Under the pieces are notes generated by a model. It was not told the origin of the DNA, made no database searches, and was given only the letters and a program-made list of their open reading frames with translations. A stretch of 64,000 nucleotides of DNA from Pareuzebyella sediminis (GTDB taxonomy: Bacteria; Bacteroidota; Bacteroidia; Flavobacteriales; Flavobacteriaceae): the NCBI RefSeq assembly GCF_008367235.1, contig NZ_VTZS01000007.1:40980-104979 (forward strand). The letters are read 5' to 3'. The position numbers were made by a program, and so were the translations under genes. Below, piece by piece: positions 8,483-15,816 of the stretch; the first letter of the stretch is position 1; each line of letters begins with the position of its first letter.

Positions 8483-9964
8483 TTATATAAAGTCTTTCAA
8501 AACCCGTTTAAACTTCTCTTCTGCTTCTTGACTCTCTTTCCAAGCTGCTTTTAAATCTGCCAATGCTTCTTCCTCAGAAGGCAAATTATCCTCAATAATT
8601 TTCTCTACATAAAGAGGAATGTTCAGGTTGTAATCGTTCTCTTTTAAATCTTTTATGGAAGCAACTTTAGCAAAGTTTTCGACGTCCGTAAAACCAGAAT
8701 ACCATTTGAATATTTGTGTAATATGTTGGGGTTCCAAATAGTTCTGTGCCCGTCCCACACGAACTTGCTCAGAGGCATCGATAAATAATACTTTATCCTT
8801 TTTGTCCTCATCTTTGTTCTGCTTAAAGACCATGACACATGCGGCGAGTTGGGTACCATAAAAAATATTGGGTCCCAGGCCAATAACGGCCTCCAACAAA
8901 TCTCGCTCCAAAAGGGCTTTTCTAATTTTACCTTCCGCCCCTTTTCTAAACAGGGCGCCATGGGGTAATACTACGGTCATACGGCCTGTACTGTTCATGG
9001 ATTTGATCATGTGCTGTACCCAGGCCATGTCTCCATTTCCTTTTGGAGGAATACCCGCAATATTTCTACCATAGGGGTCGTTGGCCCAGTTTTCGGCGCC
9101 CCATTCTTTTAATGAAAATGGCGGGTTGGCAATAACACAATCAAAAGTTTTTAGGCCATCAGCCTCAAAAAAAGCGGGATTTCGTAAGGTATCTCCACGT
9201 ACTATATAAAAATCCTCAATACCATGCAGGAACATGTTCATTCTAGCAATGGAGCTTGATGTTAAGTTCTTCTCTTGGCCGTAAAGCTTAAGGGTACGGT
9301 AGTCCTCTTTGTTATCTTTTAAATGGTCTACACATTCCAATAGCATACCCCCGGTACCACAGGCGGGATCATAAATGGTCTCCCCTTCGTGTGGGTCCAG
9401 AATTAAACCTAATAAATGCACTACGGAACGAGGCGTATAAAATTCCCCGGCTTTTTTATTGGTTAGGTCGGCAAAATGCTTGATTAAATATTCATAGGAG
9501 TTGCCCAATAAATCAGCGTCCACATTACTGTTGCATAAATCATATTGAGAGAAGTGCTCCACAAGGTCGATCAATAAACGGTCGGACAGCTTGTTCTTAT
9601 TGCTCCATTGGGCATCACCAAAAATTCCATACAAATATTCCTGGTTGGCCTGTTCTATACCTCGTAGGGCCTTTTCTATGGCAAGGCCAACATTGATGGT
9701 CGTCTCGCGTACATCGTTCCAATGACATTGGTCTGGGATTATGAACCTGTGGAATTCTGGTAGATTGGCATAGTCATCATCCCCTTCCGATTCTTCAAAA
9801 GCTATTTTATATTCCTCATCATATACATCTGAGATTCGCTTAAAAAAGAGCAACGGAAAAATATATACTTTAAAGTCTGAGGCATCTACAGGGCCTTTAA
9901 GAATCCATGCCGCTTTTGATAAATATTGTTCTAGTTGGGAAAGTGTTAGTTTGGTATTGGTCAT
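8483..9964 (-). CDS. hsdM: Type I DNA methyltransferase subunit M (HsdM-A)
   Basis: 493 residues. N-terminal HsdM domain (LEQYLSKAAWILKGPVDASD), conserved GEFYTPRSVV, SAM-binding DPACGTGG (199-206), and catalytic NPPF (280-283), which are the hallmarks of a type I N6-adenine methyltransferase. The C-terminal ~40 residues are a charged helix (EEEALADLKAAWKESQEAEE) suited to contact with HsdS. It is the first gene of the ten-gene minus-strand operon and is followed without a gap by the PD-(D/E)XK gene. It resembles HsdM-B but differs throughout, so the pair is an old duplication or two independently acquired subunits rather than a recent copy. Confidence 0.93.
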   Translation of the reverse strand: MTNTKLTLSQLEQYLSKAAWILKGPVDASDFKVYIFPLLFFKRISDVYDEEYKIAFEESEGDDDYANLPEFHRFIIPDQCHWNDVRETTINVGLAIEKALRGIEQANQEYLYGIFGDAQWSNKNKLSDRLLIDLVEHFSQYDLCNSNVDADLLGNSYEYLIKHFADLTNKKAGEFYTPRSVVHLLGLILDPHEGETIYDPACGTGGMLLECVDHLKDNKEDYRTLKLYGQEKNLTSSSIARMNMFLHGIEDFYIVRGDTLRNPAFFEADGLKTFDCVIANPPFSLKEWGAENWANDPYGRNIAGIPPKGNGDMAWVQHMIKSMNSTGRMTVVLPHGALFRKGAEGKIRKALLERDLLEAVIGLGPNIFYGTQLAACVMVFKQNKDEDKKDKVLFIDASEQVRVGRAQNYLEPQHITQIFKWYSGFTDVENFAKVASIKDLKENDYNLNIPLYVEKIIEDNLPSEEEALADLKAAWKESQEAEEKFKRVLKDFI

Positions 9965-10302
9965 CTAAGTTGATAATGGTTTTTTGATTTTTAATATGGG
10001 GAGTCTTTAAAGATAAAATATCTTTGGATTATGGGGAAATCAACTAGATTCTTTCGGTGAAAAATTATGTAAAGACTTGGAAGAATATTGTATTTACCCT
10101 AAATACCATAGTCGCTTGCCATGCAAATGCTTCACAAGTCAATTTAGTCTCTGAATAATAGAGAGGCCTATAAAGATGCGGGGAGAAGTATTACACAAAT
10201 AGAACCTGGTTCGCATTGATTTCGGAATGTAGAGGCAGCTAGACTAAAAGAAAAAAGTGGTTTGAGGCAAAAAGAAAATATTACTTAATTTTAGAGAACT
10301 GG
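9965..10302. other. Non-coding stretch upstream of the hsdM-A operon
   Basis: About 340 bp without a convincing gene. It must contain the promoter of the ten-gene operon, but I found no clear TAnnTTTG box on the minus strand. No recognisable pseudogene remnant or RNA was seen. It separates the operon from the first cassette-like unit. Confidence 0.5.
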
Positions 10303-10341
10303 ACTAGGGCTTTTCATAGGATACATTGTTAGCCCTAGTTG
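10303..10341. repeat. Left cassette terminus: hairpin and inverted repeat
   Basis: ACTAGGGCT (10303-10311) and AGCCCTAGT (10331-10339) form a perfect 9-bp stem with a 19-nt loop. The right arm belongs to GTTAGCCCTAGTTG (10328-10341), which recurs in inverted orientation at 11161-11174 with 13 of 14 matches, on the other side of the HEPN gene. The gene's TAG stop (10335-10337) is inside this repeat. This suggests a recombination-site-like boundary; a transcription terminator is the alternative reading of the hairpin. Confidence 0.6.
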
Positions 10342-11144
10342 TTGTGCAGAGCGAATATTAATTCATCCATTTTTTTCAATCGGCTAGATAATTTATCTAT
10401 TGTGTTATCATTATCAATCAAACTTCTGGTCGGATGCGCAATTCTTTTCCTGATTTCATTTATGCTATTGAATTTTTTCCAATCTTTCTTGGTTAAGCCT
10501 AATTTCTCAAAAAGTTTTAGTTCGTTAAAGATGTTGAAGAAGTCTACAAAATAAAAATGTTCAGTAATTGTATTTTCTAAATCTAAACTAAGTAGTTCAT
10601 TATAAAGTTCTAAAATACCTTTGTATTTATCGTTTTCATTTTCAGGATTGACTTTTTGCTCAATCCAATCAATTATTTCTTTTTGCTTAAGACTATCAAG
10701 TAAAAACTCACCTAAACTTCTTTCTAAATCACATAACCTCTGAAAAATATAGATTTGAACTTGGCGACAATTTAAGTTTCCAATCGTAATTAAACCAGCA
10801 ATTTCTTTTTGAAAAGTTAGAAAGTAGAATGTTCTTTTTTCTGAACAGAAATTATCGATTACCGTTCTAATATTTGTTGTTAATTCTAAAGTATCCGAAA
10901 ATGTTATTTTATGTCTCTCAATATTGCTAAAATCGTTCGGATTACTTGTAATAAAATATTCTTTAATCTCGGTATTTGAAACAATAGGAATTAAGTCAAA
11001 CCTATTCTTTTGCATTATGGGAATATAATTTTCTGTTTCAATATCAGCATCAGTTGCACAAACCCATCGTCTTTTACTTATTCCAACTGAAGCTGCTGTT
11101 ATGTTAACTTTTCCATCATCTTTAAAATAGAGTTCATCAATCAT
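10335..11144 (-). CDS. CBS-like/HEPN-domain protein in a cassette-like unit
   Basis: 269 residues. The N-terminal half has two CBS-like segments (FDLIPIVSNTEIKEYF around 49-64 and EIAGLITIGNLN around 114-125), a fold that often binds adenine nucleotides. The C-terminal ~100 residues are helical and contain the HEPN RNase-type motif R-x4-H as IRKRIAHP (R232, H237), as in Swt1-like HEPN domains. It may therefore be a ligand-controlled RNase; activity is not shown. The gene stands alone, with its start 16 bp inside one arm and its stop within the other arm of a 14-bp inverted repeat, typical of a mobile single-gene cassette. It is AT-rich, like the neighbouring accessory genes. Confidence 0.65.
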   Translation of the reverse strand: MIDELYFKDDGKVNITAASVGISKRRWVCATDADIETENYIPIMQKNRFDLIPIVSNTEIKEYFITSNPNDFSNIERHKITFSDTLELTTNIRTVIDNFCSEKRTFYFLTFQKEIAGLITIGNLNCRQVQIYIFQRLCDLERSLGEFLLDSLKQKEIIDWIEQKVNPENENDKYKGILELYNELLSLDLENTITEHFYFVDFFNIFNELKLFEKLGLTKKDWKKFNSINEIRKRIAHPTRSLIDNDNTIDKLSSRLKKMDELIFALHNN

Positions 11145-11160
11145 TTTCGAAGCTTGTTAT

Positions 11161-11303
11161 CAATTAGGGCTAACGGTTTTCATATGGCTTTGTGGCGGTT
11201 TTGAAGCCCTTTCCTATCCACCGAAACCTAAACTGGCTAAGGAGCGGAAACCTTGCTGGAAGATGTTCACCCGCCATAAGCTATATGCCGTGTTGGCACC
11301 AGT
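11161..11303. repeat. attC-like imperfect palindrome between two cassettes
   Basis: This 143-bp segment joins the two units. Its outer ends are the termini of the flanking cassettes: the inverse of the HEPN unit repeat (11161-11174) and GTTGGCACCA of the GIY-YIG unit (11292-11301). Inside lie long imperfect arms: CATATGGCTTTGTGGCGG (11181-11198) against CCGCCATAAGCTATATG (11271-11287), which pair with few mismatches. Integron attC sites have this design (variable imperfect palindrome with RYYYAAC/GTTRRRY ends); here the ends match that consensus at only 5-6 of 7 positions, so the site is attC-like rather than proven. The stop codon of the GIY-YIG gene (11281-11283) lies in the right arm. Confidence 0.6.
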
Positions 11304-11994
11304 TTTTCATTTTCTTTAAGTGTCTTTCAATAGTCTCAAAGTAATTTTCACTGATTTCTTTTCGTTCCACACACTTGTTATTCCATAGCCCAGATCTAAT
11401 AACTTTACTGTCTTTTGTGTATTTTCCTAACCAGTCATTCGAACATTTATCAACGGCAGACCTTTCAAAATTCGAAAGGAGTGCAATTGAATTTTCTTCA
11501 ATCATTGCTCTGTCATTGTCTTTTGATGAAGGACCTGGAACTTCTAGAACAGTGAAAGGTAAAGTGTGTAGATAGGTCGAAACTATTCTTTCTAGGGGCT
11601 TCTCAGATTGCTTAATTAATTTATCATTCTTTTTCGATTTATCGCCCCAATGGGGGAAGTCTAAATGGTCTTTGTAAAGGAAGCTAAATCCAATAAGTTT
11701 TCTGAAAACCGAGCCTCTGTGGTTCCCCGTTAAGTCTTTCGAGCCTTTATGATTGTATAGTCTGTCATACAAAGTTGCCTTTGAATTAGCAATTGCAGCG
11801 TGTGTGCCAATCCGAACAACTCTATTGAAATTGCTGTTTTCGCGATTTTCATTTTCCTCAAAGAAAAAATATACACCTTTTTCTGGAAGCCTGTCTCTTG
11901 ATACTGTATCTAAAGTCCGTTTCGGAAATTTCTTAGTCACCTCATTCAATAGGTCGTAAAATCTGTCAATATTTTGTTGTCTGCTTGTTGTCAT
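11281..11994 (-). CDS. GIY-YIG nuclease-like protein in a cassette-like unit
   Basis: 237 residues from the ATG at 11994. A longer frame begins at 12054, but the 11994 start leaves the terminal repeat (11999-12009) outside the gene, matching the layout of the neighbouring cassette. The GIY-YIG core is GVYFFFE (40-46), VVRIGTHA (59-66), and TLYDRL with a conserved Arg (~78). RAMIEENSIALL supplies acidic residues. A C-terminal part of ~60 residues (CSNDWLGKYTKDSKVIRSGLW) is typical of this group. It ends in NWCQHGI, encoded by the attC-like arm. This is the third GIY-YIG protein within 10 kb. Role unknown; DNA cleavage expected from the fold. Confidence 0.72.
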   Translation of the reverse strand: MTTSRQQNIDRFYDLLNEVTKKFPKRTLDTVSRDRLPEKGVYFFFEENENRENSNFNRVVRIGTHAAIANSKATLYDRLYNHKGSKDLTGNHRGSVFRKLIGFSFLYKDHLDFPHWGDKSKKNDKLIKQSEKPLERIVSTYLHTLPFTVLEVPGPSSKDNDRAMIEENSIALLSNFERSAVDKCSNDWLGKYTKDSKVIRSGLWNNKCVERKEISENYFETIERHLKKMKNWCQHGI

Positions 11995-11998
11995 TGAA

Positions 11999-12037
11999 TT
12001 GGTGCCAACAATTGTATATGTGTACCAGTGCACATAT
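11999..12037. repeat. Right terminus of second cassette-like unit
   Basis: TGGTGCCAAC (12000-12009) is the exact inverse of GTTGGCACCA at 11292-11301, so the GIY-YIG gene is bracketed by a perfect 10-bp inverted repeat. It is followed by a 7-bp hairpin: ATATGTG (12016-12022) and CACATAT (12031-12037) with an 8-nt loop. This is the outer boundary of the two-unit array on the side nearest the recombinase. Confidence 0.55.
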
Positions 12038-12159
12038 TTCTTTTTTATATACACCTCTAATCTAGTATATTATTGATTGACCCCAAATATTCGTTACAAC
12101 TTAGGTCTATTATAGCTGCTTCATAAAGGTTGTCGTAATTTCAATTTTCGGTACCCAGA

Positions 12160-12432
12160 TTATATCCTATTAACAGCCTTGTCCAACAATTTTACGTAAC
12201 GATTACGGTTTTTTAAAAATTGACAGTCAATAAGACCACTCCTTAACATTACATGCTTCTCCATTTTAGCATAGTCCCTAAAGTTAACAAAGGGGTTTAC
12301 CTCTTCCTTGTATCGTTCAAAATTCTTCAGGAGAAAATCAGTGCTAGGTTTACATTGCATTTCGTACTCTATCAAGCTATCCTTTGAATTTTGGTCTAAA
12401 GGCATTTGTTGCTTCTTTTGTGTTACGCCCAT
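12160..12432 (-). CDS. Hypothetical protein, 90 aa
   Basis: A small, mostly helical, soluble protein that I do not recognise (DFLLKNFERYKEEVNPFVNF, NRNRYVKLLDKAVNRI). Its start overlaps the end of the preceding 86-residue gene by 10 bp, consistent with coupled translation downstream of the SRAP gene. No motif indicates a function. Confidence 0.5.
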   Translation of the reverse strand: MGVTQKKQQMPLDQNSKDSLIEYEMQCKPSTDFLLKNFERYKEEVNPFVNFRDYAKMEKHVMLRSGLIDCQFLKNRNRYVKLLDKAVNRI

Positions 12433-12683
12433 GGGGCATTACTTGTGGCGAGTGTTCTTGAATACTTAGCGATTCTTTTGCCAGAGGTGAATGGGCTTAT
12501 CCTAAGTGTTGTACCCATAACGGGACACAATGTTAATTCTACGAAGAAGCTACCGAAAGCAAAGAGTATATAATCCGCTTCAATAGTGGAGATAGAGTCA
12601 ATAAATTCACCCTCATCCAAAAGTAGAAAAGATTGTTCTTCGTCATCCAAGTTTAGAAAATCGTTTATATCCATTGTTTGCAT
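12423..12683 (-). CDS. Small conserved-type protein, 86 aa
   Basis: The sequence has the look of a small Bacteroidota protein type in which an acidic N-terminus leads to strands of the kind YILFAFGSFFVELTL and LRISPFTSGKRIAKYS, normally next to plasmid or island genes. The start may be the Met at residue 1 or 4 (MDINDFL). It lies 32 bp after the SRAP gene and overlaps the next gene by 10 bp. Function unknown. Confidence 0.55.
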   Translation of the reverse strand: MQTMDINDFLNLDDEEQSFLLLDEGEFIDSISTIEADYILFAFGSFFVELTLCPVMGTTLRISPFTSGKRIAKYSRTLATSNAPWA

Positions 12684-12715
12684 GGTATTAAGTTACACCC
12701 TTGCTTTAAGAAGGG

Positions 12716-13468
12716 TCAATAGGCAATTTCAAGTTCAGGATACTCCACCTTTTCGATGATGTCAGGCCTGTCACCCTCTCCTCCGCGCTTGTACAGGTCC
12801 TTGCTAATGGGCCAGGCATCGATGTCGGCATCCCACAGATCATCGTCTATCACATTGCAAACATCGGATTCGTTAAGGGTACTGTCCAGCCAAACACCGA
12901 TATCATCATCCTGCAAGATGACAGGCCGTCTATTTTTCCTGTTATGTATCTCAGCGAACATGGGTGTAGCCTCCTTTGTCAGAATAGTGAAGGTCACTAG
13001 CTTGTCAGGGGTAACCGCATAGATTCCTGCAAGATGGAACGGAGCCTTGTTTTTTCTCTCAAAATAGAAAGGGATCTTAAAATCCTTTCCGTTCTTCTTT
13101 GCGGTATGGGGTTCATAAAACCCGTCGACGGGTATAATACACCTACGTTTCAGGGCACTGTTTTTATAGTTGTTGGATTCGAACAACTTTTCGGACTTGG
13201 CATTGAGCCCCGAACCCCAACGTATGGTCTCCTTGTAATACTCCTTGGGGTCCACATCCTTTTTATAATGGGGTATCAGTCCCCACATGACCGGAATCAT
13301 GTTCTTGGGCTTCTCCTGGGGTATGATCCACATATTGGGATGCACGAAACCATTGGCGCTATTATAGATCAATTCATGGTCTTCCTTCAGTTCACCCAGC
13401 AACCTTTCGATCTCATAATAATCCTCCAGTTCCCCTGCTTTTCGGGTTATCCTTGTATTGTAACACAT
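12716..13468 (-). CDS. SOS response-associated peptidase (SRAP/YedK/HMCES family)
   Basis: 250 residues covering the full SRAP domain. After removal of Met1, Cys2 is the catalytic nucleophile that forms a thiazolidine link to abasic sites in single-stranded DNA. The other hallmark residues are present: N89 (WGSGLNAKSE), E119 (IPVDGFYEPH) and H175 (FAEIHNRKNRRPVIL). The protein protects abasic sites from strand breakage during replication. It is 11 bp downstream of a 75-residue small gene and heads a group of three genes. SRAP genes are often found on mobile elements, and this one sits inside the island, so it may protect the element's single-stranded DNA; that role is inference. Confidence 0.93.
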   Translation of the reverse strand: MCYNTRITRKAGELEDYYEIERLLGELKEDHELIYNSANGFVHPNMWIIPQEKPKNMIPVMWGLIPHYKKDVDPKEYYKETIRWGSGLNAKSEKLFESNNYKNSALKRRCIIPVDGFYEPHTAKKNGKDFKIPFYFERKNKAPFHLAGIYAVTPDKLVTFTILTKEATPMFAEIHNRKNRRPVILQDDDIGVWLDSTLNESDVCNVIDDDLWDADIDAWPISKDLYKRGGEGDRPDIIEKVEYPELEIAY

Positions 13469-13479
13469 ATGGTGTCCTT

Positions 13480-13707
13480 TTATTTAAATTTGGGATTCTT
13501 GAAAATCTCCTCCAACTTTTTATACTTTGCAAGCACAGCTGCCTGTAGCCTATACTCGCAAACGTTTATCATCTGGTCGGCAAAGTTCTTGTCCTCTTCC
13601 GGTATTGTTCTGGCCTCCCTGTCATTTTTATAGTTTATAATCCTGGACTGCACGATATTATTGATCATGTAAATCTCGGAAGTTGGAAGTTTTTGCAAGA
13701 GTCTCAT
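13480..13707 (-). CDS. Hypothetical small protein, 75 aa
   Basis: A basic helical protein of unknown function (EIYMINNIVQSRIINYKNDR, DKNFADQMINVCEYRLQAAV). It is 11 bp upstream of the SRAP gene and is the first gene after the promoter at 13824-13852, so it probably leads that operon. The amphipathic helices suggest a small multimeric protein or DNA-binding helper, but there is no assignable motif. Confidence 0.55.
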   Translation of the reverse strand: MRLLQKLPTSEIYMINNIVQSRIINYKNDREARTIPEEDKNFADQMINVCEYRLQAAVLAKYKKLEEIFKNPKFK

Positions 13708-13823
13708 GTTGTGCGAAACATATTCTCCCCATTCCTCTCCGATCTCAGGCCCTCACGTTTTCATATCTAATTTTTAGGTATTTCAATTTAATGAAAAATG
13801 TTAAAGTTTTAAATGTAGCAAAT

Positions 13824-13852
13824 CAAATTTATAAATTTGGAATAAATCCAAA
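13824..13852. promoter_or_regulatory. Overlapping divergent promoters in a 16-bp palindrome
   Basis: CAAATTTATAAATTTG (13824-13839) is a perfect palindrome made of two Bacteroidota -7 boxes (TAnnTTTG) facing opposite ways: TAAATTTG on the plus strand (13832-13839) and on the minus strand (13831-13824). For the minus direction a TTTG -33 element lies at 13852-13849 with a 17-bp spacer, which fits the consensus well. The plus-strand -33 element is weak. The two directions would serve the 75-aa/SRAP operon and the 87-aa gene. Confidence 0.6.
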
Positions 13853-13881
13853 AAAAAAGGAATATATCCAATTTTAATATA

Positions 13882-14145
13882 ATGGTTGGCAAGATTGTAT
13901 TCAGAAACAACGACAGATTTGCCTTGAAGCATCTCTTGATCCAGATTGGGGAAGCTACGCTCAGCAATAACTGCTGGAATAAAAAACTGGACAAGCCTAG
14001 GCACATGAACCAATTTTTTCTTGAAGCGGATGAACACAGGACCATGCTTAAATACCGATACCCCCAAAAAGGGGTGGTAGGCATTATGGAGGTCGGTGAG
14101 TATGACCTTCCGGAAAACGGTTGGATACGGGTGCAGGTGCACTAA
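13882..14145 (+). CDS. Hypothetical protein, 87 aa
   Basis: A small soluble protein with no recognised domain (KIVFRNNDRFALKHLLIQIG, KPRHMNQFFLEADEHRTMLK). It starts 42 bp after the plus-strand -7 box in the palindromic promoter and precedes another small gene by 35 bp. Probably an island-encoded accessory protein; function unknown. Confidence 0.5.
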   Translation: MVGKIVFRNNDRFALKHLLIQIGEATLSNNCWNKKLDKPRHMNQFFLEADEHRTMLKYRYPQKGVVGIMEVGEYDLPENGWIRVQVH

Positions 14146-14180
14146 TCGGAAACAAAGGATACCACTTAAGCTAGGTCATA

Positions 14181-14441
14181 ATGAAAAACAATAACAGATT
14201 GAGCCTCTACAGACAGGAAAATATGGTCGAAAAATTACTGAAATTCAGGCTGAGGGACTATAAGTTCAGTTCCGTCAAGGTCGAGTGCTACAATAGGTTC
14301 GATGGGGACGCAACCATGTGCCGCGTGGAAGTGTTTCGGGGAGGCAAGGGGATCAAGAATAGGGTGATGAAGTATGAGGCTAGACTTGATGAATTTTTAG
14401 TTTCCGAAGTAGAAAGACAATTAGGCACCTTAATCCAATAA
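14181..14441 (+). CDS. Hypothetical protein, 86 aa
   Basis: A small basic protein of unknown family, with an N-terminal helix (ENMVEKLLKFRLRDYKF) followed by strands (SSVKVECYNRFDGDATMCRV) and a C-terminal helix. It is 35 bp downstream of the 87-residue gene, in the same orientation, and is the last gene before the tandem-repeat region. No functional motif seen. Confidence 0.5.
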   Translation: MKNNNRLSLYRQENMVEKLLKFRLRDYKFSSVKVECYNRFDGDATMCRVEVFRGGKGIKNRVMKYEARLDEFLVSEVERQLGTLIQ

Positions 14442-14632
14442 AATTGATGGTTTCAACACCAATTATATCTACCCTTTGATACTCGGAATTCCAAAACATT
14501 GGATTGACTATTCAAAATCTGTTGTTTGTGAAATGTCGGCTTGTGCTATGGAAGCAATTATTGCATTTAATATTGTTGGAAAATATTCCCAATTTATTTT
14601 CAAAAAATGGTGATCTCATAAAAGTTGACCAT

Positions 14633-15747
14633 GGTGGTTTTTTTCACCACCCCCTCAACCTGTAATATTATCCAGTAATTTTTCATATAAGCTACTGACT
14701 TATCTCAATCGATGAAATGATTAATATGTTGGTTTTCAATATACTGCGAACAAGAACAATGATGGTTGTTCAGTATGAAAACTTGTTGAACGGTGGTGGT
14801 GGTTTTTTTAAGGGTGTCGTGTTTTTTTACCACCACTGCAACCTATAATAGTGTAATGTTGTGGATATTCATATCCATGACGGGTAAAGAACAATCGATA
14901 AAATATTTAAAAAACTGATATTTAGAGTATTATATCAAAGTAGGCAATGGTTTAGCCAGAGATTGAAATCCAAAGTTGTGGTGATTTTTTTTTGAAGGGG
15001 TGGTGGTTTTTTCTTTTTTTTCATTACCATCAATATAAGTCCAGTTGCTATAACGATGTTTTTGAGGTCCCGATGGTGGTTTTTTTGATAAGCAGGAGTG
15101 GTGGTTTTTTTTCACCCCCCCCTTCAACCCATAATAGGGTCATGTGGTGGTTATTCATATCCATGACAGGTAAAGAACAATGATAAAATATTTAAAATAC
15201 AGATATTTAGAGTGTTATGTAAAATTTGGCAATGGTTTATCCAGAGATTGAAATCCAAAGTTGTGGTGATTTTTTTTGAAGGGGTGGTGGTTTTTTCTTT
15301 TTTTCCACCATCATTAATATATGTCCAGTTGCTATAATGGCGCTTTTAAGGTTCCAATGGTGGTTTTTTTTGAAGGCGTGGTGGTTTTTTTTCACCACTG
15401 CAACCTGTGATATGGTCCGGTGGCGGTTCTTCATTTTCGTGACGGATAATGAACAATCGATTAAATTTTTAAAAATTAATATTAAACTCATTGCGACTAA
15501 GGTTAGCACTGGTTTATCTCGGGATTTAAATCTAAGGGGGTGTTGGTTTTTTTCACGACCACGATACTCTGTCGGTATGATCATGGGGCAGTTTGGTTCA
15601 TTGGTGAGGGATAAATATCAATTGATGTAATCGTTATTGTACTGGTTTTCAGTTTTCTGCGAACAAGAGCAGTGGTGGTTATTCGGTATATAGAAGAGTT
15701 GAACGGTGGTGGTTTTTTCGATCAGCAGGGGTGGTGGTTTTTTTTCA
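14633..15747. repeat. Degenerate tandem repeat array with GTGGTGG-T(n)-CACCAC hairpins
   Basis: About 1.1 kb of non-coding DNA built from roughly five related units, with boundaries near 14645, 14830, 15113, 15392 and 15553. Each unit junction carries a variant of GTGGTGGTTTTTTTTCACC, a short hairpin whose loop is a T run, usually followed by CTGCAACCTRTAATA. The middle units are the best conserved: a 29-bp stretch at 14956-14984 is identical to 15241-15269 (period 285 bp). The last unit (15601-15747) instead resembles the first (14700-14820), sharing GCGAACAAGA and GTTGAACGGTGGTGG. The array lies between small genes and the recombinase operon. Candidate roles are recombination or transfer sites, or structured RNA; none is shown. 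Confidence 0.8.
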
Positions 15748-15816
15748 GGGAAGCCATCCAGGCTACAAAATACTGAGATCGATACTGGATTTCAATTAAA
15801 AAGGAATCAAGATTTC

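Noticed and set aside
11995..12054. N-terminal extension of the cassette GIY-YIG protein
   Set aside because: It would place the terminal repeat and hairpin inside the coding region; the internal ATG at 11994 fits the layout of the neighbouring cassette.
13034..13633. 199-aa plus-strand open frame
   Set aside because: It lies opposite the well-supported SRAP gene and has no recognisable domain; a shadow frame.
14930..15584. Minus-strand open frames rich in 'KKNHH'
   Set aside because: They are products of the A-run/CCACCA repeats read in one frame; there is no start context, no domain and the frame shifts between repeat units.
14633..15747. CRISPR-like array
   Set aside because: Repeats are degenerate, about 160-285 bp apart and mosaic, with no uniform spacers and no cas genes nearby.
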